DNA of 9,968 nt from Candidatus Heimdallarchaeota archaeon LC_2 (GCA_001940725.1 MDVR01000152.1:1-9968); one strand, 5' to 3'; counted from the first letter of the stretch, positions 1-6,850 are shown. The notes: a model not told the origin generated them from the letters alone. Translations and numbers: made by a program.

Positions 1-329
1 AGAACATCAACCATCCTCTCAAGTGCATGGACGGCTTCAGTGACTCTAAATGAACATCTGTATGCTACACCACCTGGTGGTTTGTTTGTATAAACTCCAT
101 CCACTTCGACAAATGCATTTTTAAAGTCATATGACCCTGTAGCAATTGAAAATAAACCTGCTCTAAATTTTGCAGGAGAAGCTTGAGCATCTGTATATCC
201 ATGATCAGCAATTGTTTTAATTCTTAATGCTCTCATTTTTCCATCTGAGTCGGCAGCAATTTCGGCTGTCATATGGTAATCTCTTGCAAAAGAATCTGCT
301 TGTAGATTTTCTTGTCTATTTTCTATCCA
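1..329 (-). pseudogene. coxL: duplicated internal coxL fragment, out of frame with coxL
   Basis: Read on the minus strand from 329, this stretch encodes again the CoxL segment that begins WIENRQENLQ and runs past AYRCSFR to the window edge, about 109 codons. It has no start of its own and sits one frame off the preceding coxL reading frame, which stops at 316. It is part of the 463-bp tandem duplication. If the duplication is an assembly error, this fragment does not exist in the genome. If it is real, the remaining coxL sequence should follow beyond the window. Confidence 0.85.
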
Positions 330-331
330 TT
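1..331. repeat. 331-bp perfect direct repeat, copy 1 (coxL internal segment)
   Basis: This segment is identical, by line-by-line reading, to 464-794 (offset 463 bp). The match ends at 331/332 (t then g) against 794/795 (t then t). Its left limit is unknown because the window begins inside it. Both copies derive from the middle of coxL. The stretch 332-463 between the copies is also ordinary coxL coding sequence, so the layout is a tandem duplication of a 463-bp unit of which only the first part of the outer copy is visible. Since 463 is not a multiple of three, the duplication shifts the reading frame. Confidence 0.97.
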
Positions 332-1644
332 GCGAGTTGTAGAGCAGCGGGATAATTTCCACTGTCGTACTCCCAACCTAACACAGAATTATAAGGAAAC
401 TGCTCAGGTTGAATAAAATTCTTCATTCTAATTTCTGCTGCATCTATATGTAATTTGTCAGCAAGAACATCAACCATCCTCTCAAGTGCATGGACGGCTT
501 CAGTGACTCTAAATGAACATCTGTATGCTACACCACCTGGTGGTTTGTTTGTATAAACTCCATCCACTTCGACAAATGCATTTTTAAAGTCATATGACCC
601 TGTAGCAATTGAAAATAAACCTGCTCTAAATTTTGCAGGAGAAGCTTGAGCATCTGTATATCCATGATCAGCAATTGTTTTAATTCTTAATGCTCTCATT
701 TTTCCATCTGAGTCGGCAGCAATTTCGGCTGTCATATGGTAATCTCTTGCAAAAGAATCTGCTTGTAGATTTTCTTGTCTATTTTCTATCCATTTAATTG
801 GCTTTCCTATAACTACGGAAGCTGCTACAGCTATTACGTAACCCGGATAAATAGGTACTTTTCCCCCGAAACCTCCACCAAGATCTGGTGAAATTATACG
901 AATCTTTTCCTCAGAAAGTCCTACATGACCTGCAACAAGGGCAAAAACGGTGCGTATTGCATGAGGGGCTTGAGTGGTCATCCAAAGAGTTAATTTACCA
1001 TCAATTCTATCAAAATCGGCGATACAACCACAGGTTTCAATCGAAGCGACATGTATTCGGGGTAAATAGATATTTTCTTTTACTGTCACTGCTGCATTTG
1101 CAAACGCTTCCTCCGTAGCAGTTTTGTCACCAACTTCAAAATGAAATATTCTGTTATCTGTTTGCCCTTCTTTATCAGTCCTAAGAACAGGTGCATCAGG
1201 TTCAAGTGCTTTGAATGGGTCAATTACAACTGGTAATTGTTCGTATTCAACTTCAACCGCATGCATACCATCTTCAGCAATGTATCGACTCGTGGCAATG
1301 ACTGCAGCAACTTCTTGTGCTTGATACATCACTTTTTCCACCGGTAGAACCATTTGGGTATCTGACATTATTGTTGGCATCCAATGTAAATTATATTCCT
1401 TCAATGTTTCCCCTGTAATTACAGCGAGTACTCCCGGTATTGCTAATGCTTTCTCAGAATTAATATTAAGAATCTTTGCATGTGCAAACGGACTGCGTAC
1501 AATTGACATGTATAACATACCAGGAATTTTGATATCGTCTATATATTGTCCTGCACCCCTAATAAATCTCTCATCCTCTACTCGTTTTCTACTATGACCC
1601 ATTCCACTAATTTCTGGGCTAGTTTTAAGTATTTCATAGGTCAT
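316..1644 (-). CDS. coxL: aerobic carbon monoxide dehydrogenase large subunit, form I, truncated by a duplication
   Basis: CoxL holds the Mo-molybdopterin cytosine dinucleotide/Cu site that oxidises CO to CO2. The reading frame gives 442 residues against about 800 for the family. Visible are the xanthine-oxidase-type N-terminal domain (GAGQYIDDI, then SPFAHAKI), GGGFGGK at about 256-262 in the cofactor-binding region, and AYRCSFR with Cys376, the form I signature whose cysteine holds the copper. The motif FIQPEQFPYN and then GWEYDSGNY follow as in bacterial form I CoxL. The frame then enters a second copy of its own sequence and stops at 316, so the rest of the molybdenum domain is missing, including the catalytic glutamate near the C-terminus. 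Start choice: ATG at 1644 lies 1 nt after the coxS stop, with GGAGGT at 1660-1655; ATG at 1662 would overlap both. Form I identity is strong; whether the truncation is biological is doubtful. Confidence 0.93.
   Translation of the reverse strand: MTYEILKTSPEISGMGHSRKRVEDERFIRGAGQYIDDIKIPGMLYMSIVRSPFAHAKILNINSEKALAIPGVLAVITGETLKEYNLHWMPTIMSDTQMVLPVEKVMYQAQEVAAVIATSRYIAEDGMHAVEVEYEQLPVVIDPFKALEPDAPVLRTDKEGQTDNRIFHFEVGDKTATEEAFANAAVTVKENIYLPRIHVASIETCGCIADFDRIDGKLTLWMTTQAPHAIRTVFALVAGHVGLSEEKIRIISPDLGGGFGGKVPIYPGYVIAVAASVVIGKPIKWIENRQENLQADSFARDYHMTAEIAADSDGKMRALRIKTIADHGYTDAQASPAKFRAGLFSIATGSYDFKNAFVEVDGVYTNKPPGGVAYRCSFRVTEAVHALERMVDVLADKLHIDAAEIRMKNFIQPEQFPYNSVLGWEYDSGNYPAALQLAMDRK
464..794. 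repeat. 331-bp perfect direct repeat, copy 2 (in its native place in coxL)
   Basis: Second copy of the repeat at 1-331. Here it reads in frame inside coxL, covering about residues 284-394 of the protein counted from the 1644 start, including the AYRCSFR active-site motif. It is continuous with homologous CoxL sequence on both sides, so this is the original position and the copy at 1-331 is the extra one. Confidence 0.97.
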
Positions 1645-1645
1645 A

Positions 1646-2131
1646 TTATTGTGGACCTCCATTGGACATTTTTATTGCTGCGTATTGAATCGCTTTTACA
1701 ATATTATTGTAACCTGTACAACGGCATAAGTTTCCTGAAATTCCCCAACGAATTTCTTCTTCACTTGGATTAGGAATCACTTCAAGTAATTCAACAGCTC
1801 GAAGCATCACCCCAGGGGTACAAAAACCACATTGTAGACCATGTTCTTCCTTGAATCCTTCTTGAATTGGATGGAGTTGGCCATCTTTTTCCAACCCTTC
1901 AACTGTCCTGATTTGGGCTCCATCAGCTTGAACCGTGAACACCGTACATGATTTAACTGCTTTTCCGTTCAAAAGGATAGTACAAGCACCACAATGAGTT
2001 GTATCACATCCTATATGTGTCCCAGTCAAATTTACCACTTCTCGAATAAAATGTACCAGTAGTAATCTGGCTTCTATATCTTCGGTGTGTGCCTCTCCGT
2101 TTATTGTAATTGTAACATTATGTGTACTCAA
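1646..2131 (-). CDS. coxS: aerobic carbon monoxide dehydrogenase small (iron-sulfur) subunit
   Basis: The 161-residue protein carries two [2Fe-2S] clusters that pass electrons from the CoxL active site to the FAD in CoxM. The N-terminal plant-ferredoxin-type domain has Cys42, Cys47, Cys50 and Cys62 ([10 protein letters not shown]). The C-terminal helical domain has Cys101 and Cys104 (CGFCTPG) and Cys136 and Cys138 (CRCTGY). All eight ligands are present and the length equals that of known CoxS proteins. The start codon is TTG at 2131-2129, supported by AAGGAGGT at 2146-2139 with 7 nt spacing; no ATG fits as well. The coxM stop lies 1 nt upstream and coxL starts 1 nt downstream, so the three are one operon in the usual M-S-L order. 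Xanthine dehydrogenase-type small subunits look similar, but the neighbours settle the assignment. Confidence 0.95.
   Translation of the reverse strand: MSTHNVTITINGEAHTEDIEARLLLVHFIREVVNLTGTHIGCDTTHCGACTILLNGKAVKSCTVFTVQADGAQIRTVEGLEKDGQLHPIQEGFKEEHGLQCGFCTPGVMLRAVELLEVIPNPSEEEIRWGISGNLCRCTGYNNIVKAIQYAAIKMSNGGPQ
1655..1660 (-). promoter_or_regulatory. ribosome-binding site of coxL
   Basis: GGAGGT on the minus strand, 10 nt before ATG 1644 and within the end of coxS. It overlaps the alternative ATG at 1662-1660, which argues against that upstream start. Confidence 0.75.
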
Positions 2132-2132
2132 C

Positions 2133-3038
2133 TTATTGACCTCCTTGAGCTCGATCGCTAGCTTTAGTTAAAGCTCGAATTGTTAATTCTTTAAACATCG
2201 CCCTCTTGTATTCTTCAGAGCCTCTTAAGTCTTCAGCGGGATCTGATTCTTCAGCAGCTAATCTCCCCGCTTCTTTAAGAGTGGATTGATCTAAATGCTT
2301 ACCTGCGAGATATTGTTCAGCTTTTTTTGCTCTTATTGGAGTTATACCTGCATTGGTTAATCCAATTCGAACCGAGTTACAAGTTCCATCTTGATTTAGT
2401 ACAACATTGACACCAACTGCTGCTGTAGCAAAATCACCAACTTTTCGTTCTAATTTTAGGTACGCATTTCCATTTCTTTCAGCTGGCATTGGCACTCTTA
2501 TTTCAGTTAAGATTTCGTCATTTTTAACTGCTGTAGAAAAGAATCCTGTAAAAAATTCATCTATTGAAACTGTTCTTTCCCCTCCTGAACCGTTGATTAC
2601 TACGGTTGCATTCAGAGCTAACATAACCGCAGGATGATCGTTTGCTGGATCACCGTGAGCTAAATTACCCCCGACTGTCGCCATATTTCGAACTTGAGGA
2701 TCAGCGATCATTTTTGTTGCTTCATGAATTATAGGAAATTTCGAAGTCACTAATCCTGAGTGTTCTAATGCTGTTTCTCGTGTTAAGGCACCAATTTTCA
2801 AGAATCCGTTTGTTTCGGTTATATATTCTAAATCTGTAATTGAATTTATATCGACCAGATATTTGGGAGTTGCAAGTCTTAATTTCATCATTGGAATTAG
2901 ACTGTGACCCCCAGCAAGAATCTTAGCGTCCTCACCATGCTCTTGGAGCATAGAAATTGCATCATGTAAATTATTTGGTTTTAAATATTCAAATGCTTGA
3001 GGAATCATATTGATCTGTTGGTTTATTTTTGAACTCAT
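2133..3038 (-). CDS. coxM: aerobic carbon monoxide dehydrogenase medium (FAD-binding) subunit
   Basis: CoxM binds FAD and hands electrons from the CoxS clusters to the respiratory chain. The 301-residue protein shows the two FAD-binding motifs of the family, AGGHSLIP at about 42-49 and [16 protein letters not shown] at about 121-136, followed by a C-terminal CO-dehydrogenase flavoprotein domain ([16 protein letters not shown]). It is the first gene of the coxMSL operon. ATG at 3038 is used here, but ATG at 3008 (reading [11 protein letters not shown]) aligns with the start of characterised CoxM proteins, so the first ten residues may not be translated. Neither start has a Shine-Dalgarno sequence, unlike the two genes that follow. 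The gene is visibly richer in GC than those to its right. Confidence 0.94.
   Translation of the reverse strand: MSSKINQQINMIPQAFEYLKPNNLHDAISMLQEHGEDAKILAGGHSLIPMMKLRLATPKYLVDINSITDLEYITETNGFLKIGALTRETALEHSGLVTSKFPIIHEATKMIADPQVRNMATVGGNLAHGDPANDHPAVMLALNATVVINGSGGERTVSIDEFFTGFFSTAVKNDEILTEIRVPMPAERNGNAYLKLERKVGDFATAAVGVNVVLNQDGTCNSVRIGLTNAGITPIRAKKAEQYLAGKHLDQSTLKEAGRLAAEESDPAEDLRGSEEYKRAMFKELTIRALTKASDRAQGGQ
2139..2146 (-). promoter_or_regulatory. ribosome-binding site of coxS (decides a TTG start)
   Basis: AAGGAGGT on the minus strand, 7 nt before the TTG at 2131. It lies inside the last codons of coxM. It is a near-perfect anti-16S match and is what supports the TTG start of coxS. Confidence 0.85.
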
Positions 3039-3538
3039 TATGAAGGTTTTTACGATCGGGCAAAAATCTTACATAAGAAGTATACTAATTTCATTTTCTT
3101 TTCATTGCTGAAAACTAAACATTTACCTGTTTTATGGAATGTAATACAATTATTTTGAGATAATTACACATAATACCATTCCACAGCTATTTTATTGCTA
3201 AGCATGATTAAAACCAGTTCATATTTAGTAATAAAGCCATGGATACCTATATTTTTTAGATTAATATTTTATGGTACTTGAGTGTTTATATTATAATGAA
3301 TAGGTCGATATTGGGGAATTTCGCTGATATAGAATTCTATATTTTGTATTGTTATTTTTAATAATATAACCAAATTGCTAAAAATGTAAAGTAGAAATTG
3401 ATTTATGCATTTGTTTAACTTTTGTTAAAAAAAAGGCGCTCTAAAAATGCTACTTAATTTCATTTAGCTACCAAATTAAATCAATAATACCTGGAGAAGC
3501 AACATCTCAAAATTGATAATGCCTTAGGATTAAATTTC
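3039..3538. other. AT-rich intergenic region between coxM and the broken FrnE-like gene
   Basis: About 500 bp with no supportable gene on either strand. It holds the presumed cox promoter at its left end, scattered AT-rich TATA-like blocks, an A8 run near 3429-3436 and, from about 3455, possible decayed 5' sequence of the FrnE-like pseudogene (a short stretch reading IIPGEAT could match the IPEEG-type motif of that family). The CxxC-containing start expected for that family could not be found. Confidence 0.6.
3079..3086 (-). promoter_or_regulatory. possible TATA box of the coxMSL operon
   Basis: AGTATACT on the minus strand is the only TATA-like block close to coxM. It would place the transcript start near 3055-3060, giving a short 5' untranslated region before ATG 3038 or about 50 nt before ATG 3008. 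The match is weak and the call rests on position only. Confidence 0.3.
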
Positions 3539-4058
3539 ATGACATATCTACCAAATAGAAAAAAGGTGTTGAAAATACAAATCATGATGATTTCATAAAG
3601 CCAATCATCAATGCAGGAGAAAAATTAGGTCTTAATTTCAATTTTGATGAATTGGGGAAAATTTCCAATACTATACTCGGTCATCGATTTTTTTACATAT
3701 TGCCCCAGAAGAAAATAAATCAGAGACCTTAGATTTATTACACAAATCTTATTTTGAAGAGGGGCAGGATATAACTGATATTAATATTCTTCTTGATTTG
3801 GCAAAAAATCTAAATCTTGGTTTAGAATCAATTAAGGTTGATTTAATTGTTGAGGGTGGCAAACAAGAAACTTTAATGGATTTCTACTATGCAGTGAATA
3901 TTGGAATTATGACGGTCCCACTGTTCATTTTTGATCATAAGACTATTTTATATATAACACAGCCTCGTAAGAACATTTTGGAAGCAATGAAAAAAGTTGA
4001 AGCATTGCCCAATCCGGTAGAGGAAACAACTGAAGTTAAAGAATCGAATTTGATTTAA
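3539..4058 (+). pseudogene. FrnE/DsbA-family (2-hydroxychromene-2-carboxylate isomerase-like) gene broken by frameshifts
   Basis: Three consecutive frames together read as one FrnE-type thioredoxin-fold protein. The first frame gives YLPNRKK; the second gives GVENTNHDDFIKP, then AGEKLGLNFNFDELGKISNT and GHRF; the third gives ETLDLLHKSYFEEGQDITD and continues to the stop at 4056-4058. The middle part corresponds to the helical insertion with the conserved NT..HR pattern. The C-terminal part has TVP, the cis-proline loop, followed by FIFD as in active family members. Frame changes fall at an A6 run (3559-3564) and a T7 run (3688-3694); one base more in the A-run, and one more or two fewer in the T-run, would restore one frame. 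The N-terminal CxxC region is not recognisable. Homopolymer sequencing error is a real alternative for the two shifts, but the missing 5' end suggests true decay. The last 87 codons from TTG 3798 are open by themselves and are not a separate gene. Confidence 0.7.
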
Positions 4059-4121
4059 ATTAGATGAAAACTAATTCAAAAATGAATCAAACAATCGAAT
4101 GAATTTGCTGATAGATTCTTC

Positions 4122-4137
4122 ATTTAGATATCTAAAT
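4122..4137. repeat. 16-bp perfect palindrome
   Basis: ATTTAGATATCTAAAT equals its own reverse complement. It lies between the FrnE-like pseudogene and the SnoaL-like gene, about 120 bp before the latter's start. It may be an operator or, in such AT-rich sequence, chance. Confidence 0.35.
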
Positions 4138-4224
4138 TTAAACAATCTTTTGCAGAAAAATAATTCAATGATATGAATGAAGAGTAGTTGTTTTGGTCAT
4201 AACTTACATATTTGAGATGTAAGG

Positions 4225-4235
4225 TTTTAATATTA
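4225..4235 (+). promoter_or_regulatory. TATA box of the SnoaL-like gene (leaderless)
   Basis: TTTTAATATTA centred 26 nt before ATG 4256, the distance expected when transcription begins at the start codon. No Shine-Dalgarno sequence precedes the ATG. Confidence 0.55.
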
Positions 4236-4255
4236 CAGCATGTTGTAGATATTTA

Positions 4256-4771
4256 ATGAATAATTCGGATAACATGGCCCTCGTTCATCATTATTTCGAT
4301 GATATACTAAATGACGGCAATCATGAACTTATTGATGACATTATTCATCCAGCCTATATTCCCTTTCCAGATATAAAAGATCCGAAAGCAATTGATGGAG
4401 ATACAATGAAAGAGCAATTAATGAAAATAACTGGAGTAGAAGGTATAAAATCTAGAATTAAGTTATTTTCAGAACAATTTGGAAAAATAAATTTTCAAAT
4501 GGTAGATGTTGTTGAAACCAATGAAACTATTGTTGTTCATTACAAAATCACAATGACACACATTGGGACGTGGAATGAAATTCCAGCAACTGGATTAGAA
4601 ATCTCTACATTTGGGTTCCATCTCTTTAAATTCAAAGATGATAAGATATTTTCAATATCTGGTATGTTGAATATGACAGAATTCCTTTCACAACTTGGGA
4701 ATGCCATAATTAGTCAAAAAAATGAGCTCCCAGATTATGTAGAGATCATGAGAAAACTACTAAATTTATGA
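4256..4771 (+). CDS. SnoaL-like (NTF2-fold) protein
   Basis: The 171-residue protein resembles the SnoaL-like polyketide cyclase/ester cyclase family, small alpha+beta cone proteins of the NTF2 superfamily. It opens with the typical helix and acidic turn (VHHYFDDILNDGNHELIDDI followed by HPAYI). A central strand carries VVHYKITMTHIGTW, then IPATG and a GFHLFKFKDDKIFSI strand, matching the H..G...gi.pTG and fRf.dgKI pattern of the family. The last 35 residues are an extra helical tail. The name does not give a substrate: members include cyclases, isomerases and non-catalytic binding proteins, and no neighbour points to polyketide synthesis. ATG 4256 is chosen because a TATA-like box sits 26 nt before it; ATG 4274 is possible. 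A T7 run at 4780-4786 just after the stop may end the transcript. It is a cytosolic protein with no signal peptide. Confidence 0.82.
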   Translation: MNNSDNMALVHHYFDDILNDGNHELIDDIIHPAYIPFPDIKDPKAIDGDTMKEQLMKITGVEGIKSRIKLFSEQFGKINFQMVDVVETNETIVVHYKITMTHIGTWNEIPATGLEISTFGFHLFKFKDDKIFSISGMLNMTEFLSQLGNAIISQKNELPDYVEIMRKLLNL

Positions 4772-4779
4772 ATCTAATA

Positions 4780-4786
4780 TTTTTTT
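4780..4786 (+). terminator. possible T-run terminator after the SnoaL-like gene
   Basis: Seven T residues begin 9 nt after the stop codon. Archaeal RNA polymerase commonly ends at such U-runs without a hairpin, but T-runs are frequent in this sequence. Confidence 0.35.
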
Positions 4787-4940
4787 CAATCTATATATCG
4801 AATACAATTAATATTTATAATCATCATTTTTCAATGACACAGCTGAAAGAGGAATATTCAATTGATAAACTTTTTAACAACCTCTAATATTATTTATCTA
4901 GGATTTATTTACTCCTATGTATGGTTTTCTTCAAAAACAA

Positions 4941-4957
4941 CAGATAATTGTTATCTG
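4941..4957. promoter_or_regulatory. operator-like inverted repeat upstream of the Eis-like gene
   Basis: CAGATAA-TTG-TTATCTG is a perfect 7-bp dyad with a 3-nt spacer. It lies about 10 nt before the TATA-like T/A block of the next gene and about 50 nt before its start codon. This is a typical place for an activator or repressor of archaeal transcription. The position is the main evidence; the binding protein is unknown. Confidence 0.45.
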
Positions 4958-4970
4958 ACGAAACTATTTA

Positions 4971-4980
4971 TTTTTATTTA
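4971..4980 (+). promoter_or_regulatory. TATA-like box of the Eis-like gene
   Basis: TTTTTATTTA centred about 25 nt before GTG 5000, the same distance as in the other leaderless genes here. It would leave a leader of only 6 nt before ATG 5006. Confidence 0.4.
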
Positions 4981-4999
4981 ATTACAGCTCCATAAGGAT

Positions 5000-6265
5000 G
5001 TGGTCATGTTAACGAGGGGTTTTTCTCAATCGATAAATGAAGATATGATTTTTAAAATTGCGATTGATAAATCTGAAATCAATAAAATAGCAGCCTTCAA
5101 TGTAGAAATACATAACGAACCTCTAGAAAATTATATAATTTCTTTATTTACTCAAGATCCACTTCGGGATGAAAATTACTGGTTATATATTGAGGATACA
5201 AGTACGGGTGAAATCATTTCCTCACTTGCCTTACTTTCGAATTATTGGTCATTTGCAGGATTAGAACTCAAAATTGCTGAGATGGGATTTGTTGGAACTC
5301 TAACAAAACATAGAGGTAAGGGGCTCTATAAGATTTTAAATACATTTTATGAAAAATTAATGAAACAAGAAAATCTCTTTGTATCTGTGTTGAGAGGAAT
5401 TCCGCATTTCTATTCAAAATATGGATATGGATTTAGTTTACCGACGGAAAAAGGATATTGTATTAAAACCGATCAAATAGAATTTGTACAACCCAACAAA
5501 GAATTACTTATCCGAATAGCCATTGACTCTGATTTCGTACATATAGAAGATGAATACAATAAAATATTTGAATATACATTTATTTCAAGCACTTTTAAAT
5601 TGGAGAATTTCAAGTATAGATTTAATTCCAGTAAGTTAAACGACAATTTTGGAATTACCTACATCGTTGAAAAGTTTGAAAAAATCATTGGGTTCTTTAC
5701 AATGGTCCCAAGTTTTGACTATTCAACCTCAAGAATCTTTCTTATTTCGGATATGGAAAAGGCAGTTGTCACACATATTTTACATTACATTAAAGAAACA
5801 TTTGAGATTAGCGACAAAATTTGTCTAAATATATCTGATTCCATGCGGGTATATGTTAAATTAAGCGAACTAGAGTTAATACCAATGAAGGGATGGAAAT
5901 GGCAAATTAAAATTACAAATCTAGGAAATTTAATTTCCTCATTTATACCAATCCTTCAAGAAAGACTATCTAGAAGCACATTTTCTGATTTAACCGAGAC
6001 ATTTTCGATTAGTAATTACAAAGAAGTTGTTTATTTTCAAATACATCAAGGTAATGTTAAAATTATTGAAAGTAAAAAAGAATGGCCAGATCATCGCTGT
6101 ACAATCCGTGTACCTTCTAATTATTTACCCATGTTCATTTTTGGAGATAAATCCTATAGTGAAATAAAAAATATCGTTCCTGATATCATGATTACTGCGA
6201 AATATATAGAATTAATGAATGTTCTATTTCCAAAATTAGAATCATTTCCAATTTATCGTTATTAA
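5000..6265 (+). CDS. Eis-like GNAT family N-acetyltransferase with SCP2-like C-terminal domain
   Basis: The 421-residue length and the layout fit the Eis family: an acetyl-CoA-binding GNAT domain, a second degenerate GNAT domain and a sterol-carrier-protein-2-like domain. The first domain has VGTLTKHRGKGLYKI (about 98-112), with RGKGL as the pyrophosphate-binding loop, followed by FYSKYGYGF (about 137-145). The last 110 residues show the SCP2-like strand pattern (VVYFQIHQGNVKI) and the terminal FGDKSYSEI ... LFPKLESFPIYRY that closes Eis proteins. Known members acetylate amines, including aminoglycosides in Mycobacterium; the natural substrate here is unknown and resistance should not be assumed. 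GTG 5000 fits a leaderless transcript. ATG 5006, with AAGGA at 4994-4998, is an equally plausible start and removes two residues. The gene is very AT-rich like its neighbours, with no sign of recent import. It is probably cytosolic, and is transcribed alone. Confidence 0.85.
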   Translation: MVMLTRGFSQSINEDMIFKIAIDKSEINKIAAFNVEIHNEPLENYIISLFTQDPLRDENYWLYIEDTSTGEIISSLALLSNYWSFAGLELKIAEMGFVGTLTKHRGKGLYKILNTFYEKLMKQENLFVSVLRGIPHFYSKYGYGFSLPTEKGYCIKTDQIEFVQPNKELLIRIAIDSDFVHIEDEYNKIFEYTFISSTFKLENFKYRFNSSKLNDNFGITYIVEKFEKIIGFFTMVPSFDYSTSRIFLISDMEKAVVTHILHYIKETFEISDKICLNISDSMRVYVKLSELELIPMKGWKWQIKITNLGNLISSFIPILQERLSRSTFSDLTETFSISNYKEVVYFQIHQGNVKIIESKKEWPDHRCTIRVPSNYLPMFIFGDKSYSEIKNIVPDIMITAKYIELMNVLFPKLESFPIYRY

Positions 6266-6301
6266 GCACTAAACTCAAAGATCGTAAATTTCGAAGTGAG
6301 G

Positions 6302-6311
6302 TTTAAATTAT
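6302..6311 (+). promoter_or_regulatory. TATA box of the peroxiredoxin-like gene (leaderless)
   Basis: TTTAAATTAT centred about 25 nt before ATG 6332, preceded by a purine-rich GAAGTGAGG that could serve as the TFB recognition element. There is no Shine-Dalgarno sequence. Confidence 0.55.
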
Positions 6312-6331
6312 TATAATTCCAATATAATAAT

Positions 6332-6844
6332 ATGAACTTAGAAAAAGGAACTCTTGTCCCAAATTTTATCCTTACAGACAAAGATGGCATCCAGAAGACT
6401 TTACACAACATATCCGGACGAAAAATAGTTTATTTCTTTCCTATGGCATTTGGTGCCGAAAGTATTGAACAAGCAAAATCATTTCAAGATGCATATTGTA
6501 ACTTAAAAGACCTTGATATATCTGAAATTATTGGTATTTCAATTGATGATGAAGAAAAATTAAGCAAATTCAGAGAAGAATTTGGTTTGGATTACATATT
6601 AGTAAGCGATAAAAAGAAGGATATTTCAAAATCTTTTGGAGTTTATAAAAATCGAATTTTTGTCAAATTTGCTGAAAGAATAACGTTTGTAATTGATAAT
6701 GAAAATCGAATTGAAAAAATTTATTCAAATGGTTTCTTAAATGAAGAAAATGGTGTTTTAGTTGAAAACTACGCCAAAGTAATTGAAAATGAAATTGGCG
6801 TGTCTCTTCTCAATGAAAGACTCACAACTAAACTAGAAAGTTAA
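6332..6844 (+). CDS. peroxiredoxin-like (BCP/PrxQ-type, AhpC/TSA) protein lacking the peroxidatic cysteine
   Basis: The 170-residue protein follows the BCP/PrxQ fold from end to end. It has GTLVPNFILTDKDG (6-19), the strand IVYFFP (32-37), FQDAYCNLKDL (51-61), IIGISIDDEEKLSKF (65-79), ILVSDKKKDISKSFGVY (88-104) and the conserved arginine in ERITFVID (114-121). In active enzymes the loop after YFYP reads P...TP.CT. Here it is P37-MAF-G41-AE-S44, so the attacking Cys is Ser44 (AGT at 6461-6463) and the activating Thr is Gly41. The only cysteine in the protein is Cys56, in the next helix. Peroxide reduction by the normal mechanism is therefore not expected. A structural, chaperone or binding role, or use of Cys56, is speculation. 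The gene stands alone and meets the next gene tail to tail with a 6-nt gap. Confidence 0.85.
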   Translation: MNLEKGTLVPNFILTDKDGIQKTLHNISGRKIVYFFPMAFGAESIEQAKSFQDAYCNLKDLDISEIIGISIDDEEKLSKFREEFGLDYILVSDKKKDISKSFGVYKNRIFVKFAERITFVIDNENRIEKIYSNGFLNEENGVLVENYAKVIENEIGVSLLNERLTTKLES

Positions 6845-6850
6845 TTTAAG

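Noticed and set aside
1..794. CRISPR array or mobile element as the cause of the repeat
   Set aside because: There are only two long copies, both of coxL coding sequence, with no terminal inverted repeats, transposase or spacers.
888..1118. Plus-strand open frame of 76 codons inside coxL
   Set aside because: It is antisense to a well-supported CoxL region, has no promoter and resembles no known protein.
1546..1773. Plus-strand open frame across the coxL/coxS boundary
   Set aside because: It is a shadow of two real minus-strand genes with no family similarity.
2407..2637. Plus-strand open frame inside coxM
   Set aside because: It is antisense to conserved FAD-domain coding sequence, with composition typical of a shadow frame.
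3135..3183. Inverted repeat TGGAAT ... ATTCCA with inner GTAAT ... ATTAC upstream of coxM
   Set aside because: The outer and inner arms have different centres (about 3159 and 3154), so they do not form one clean dyad; probably chance.
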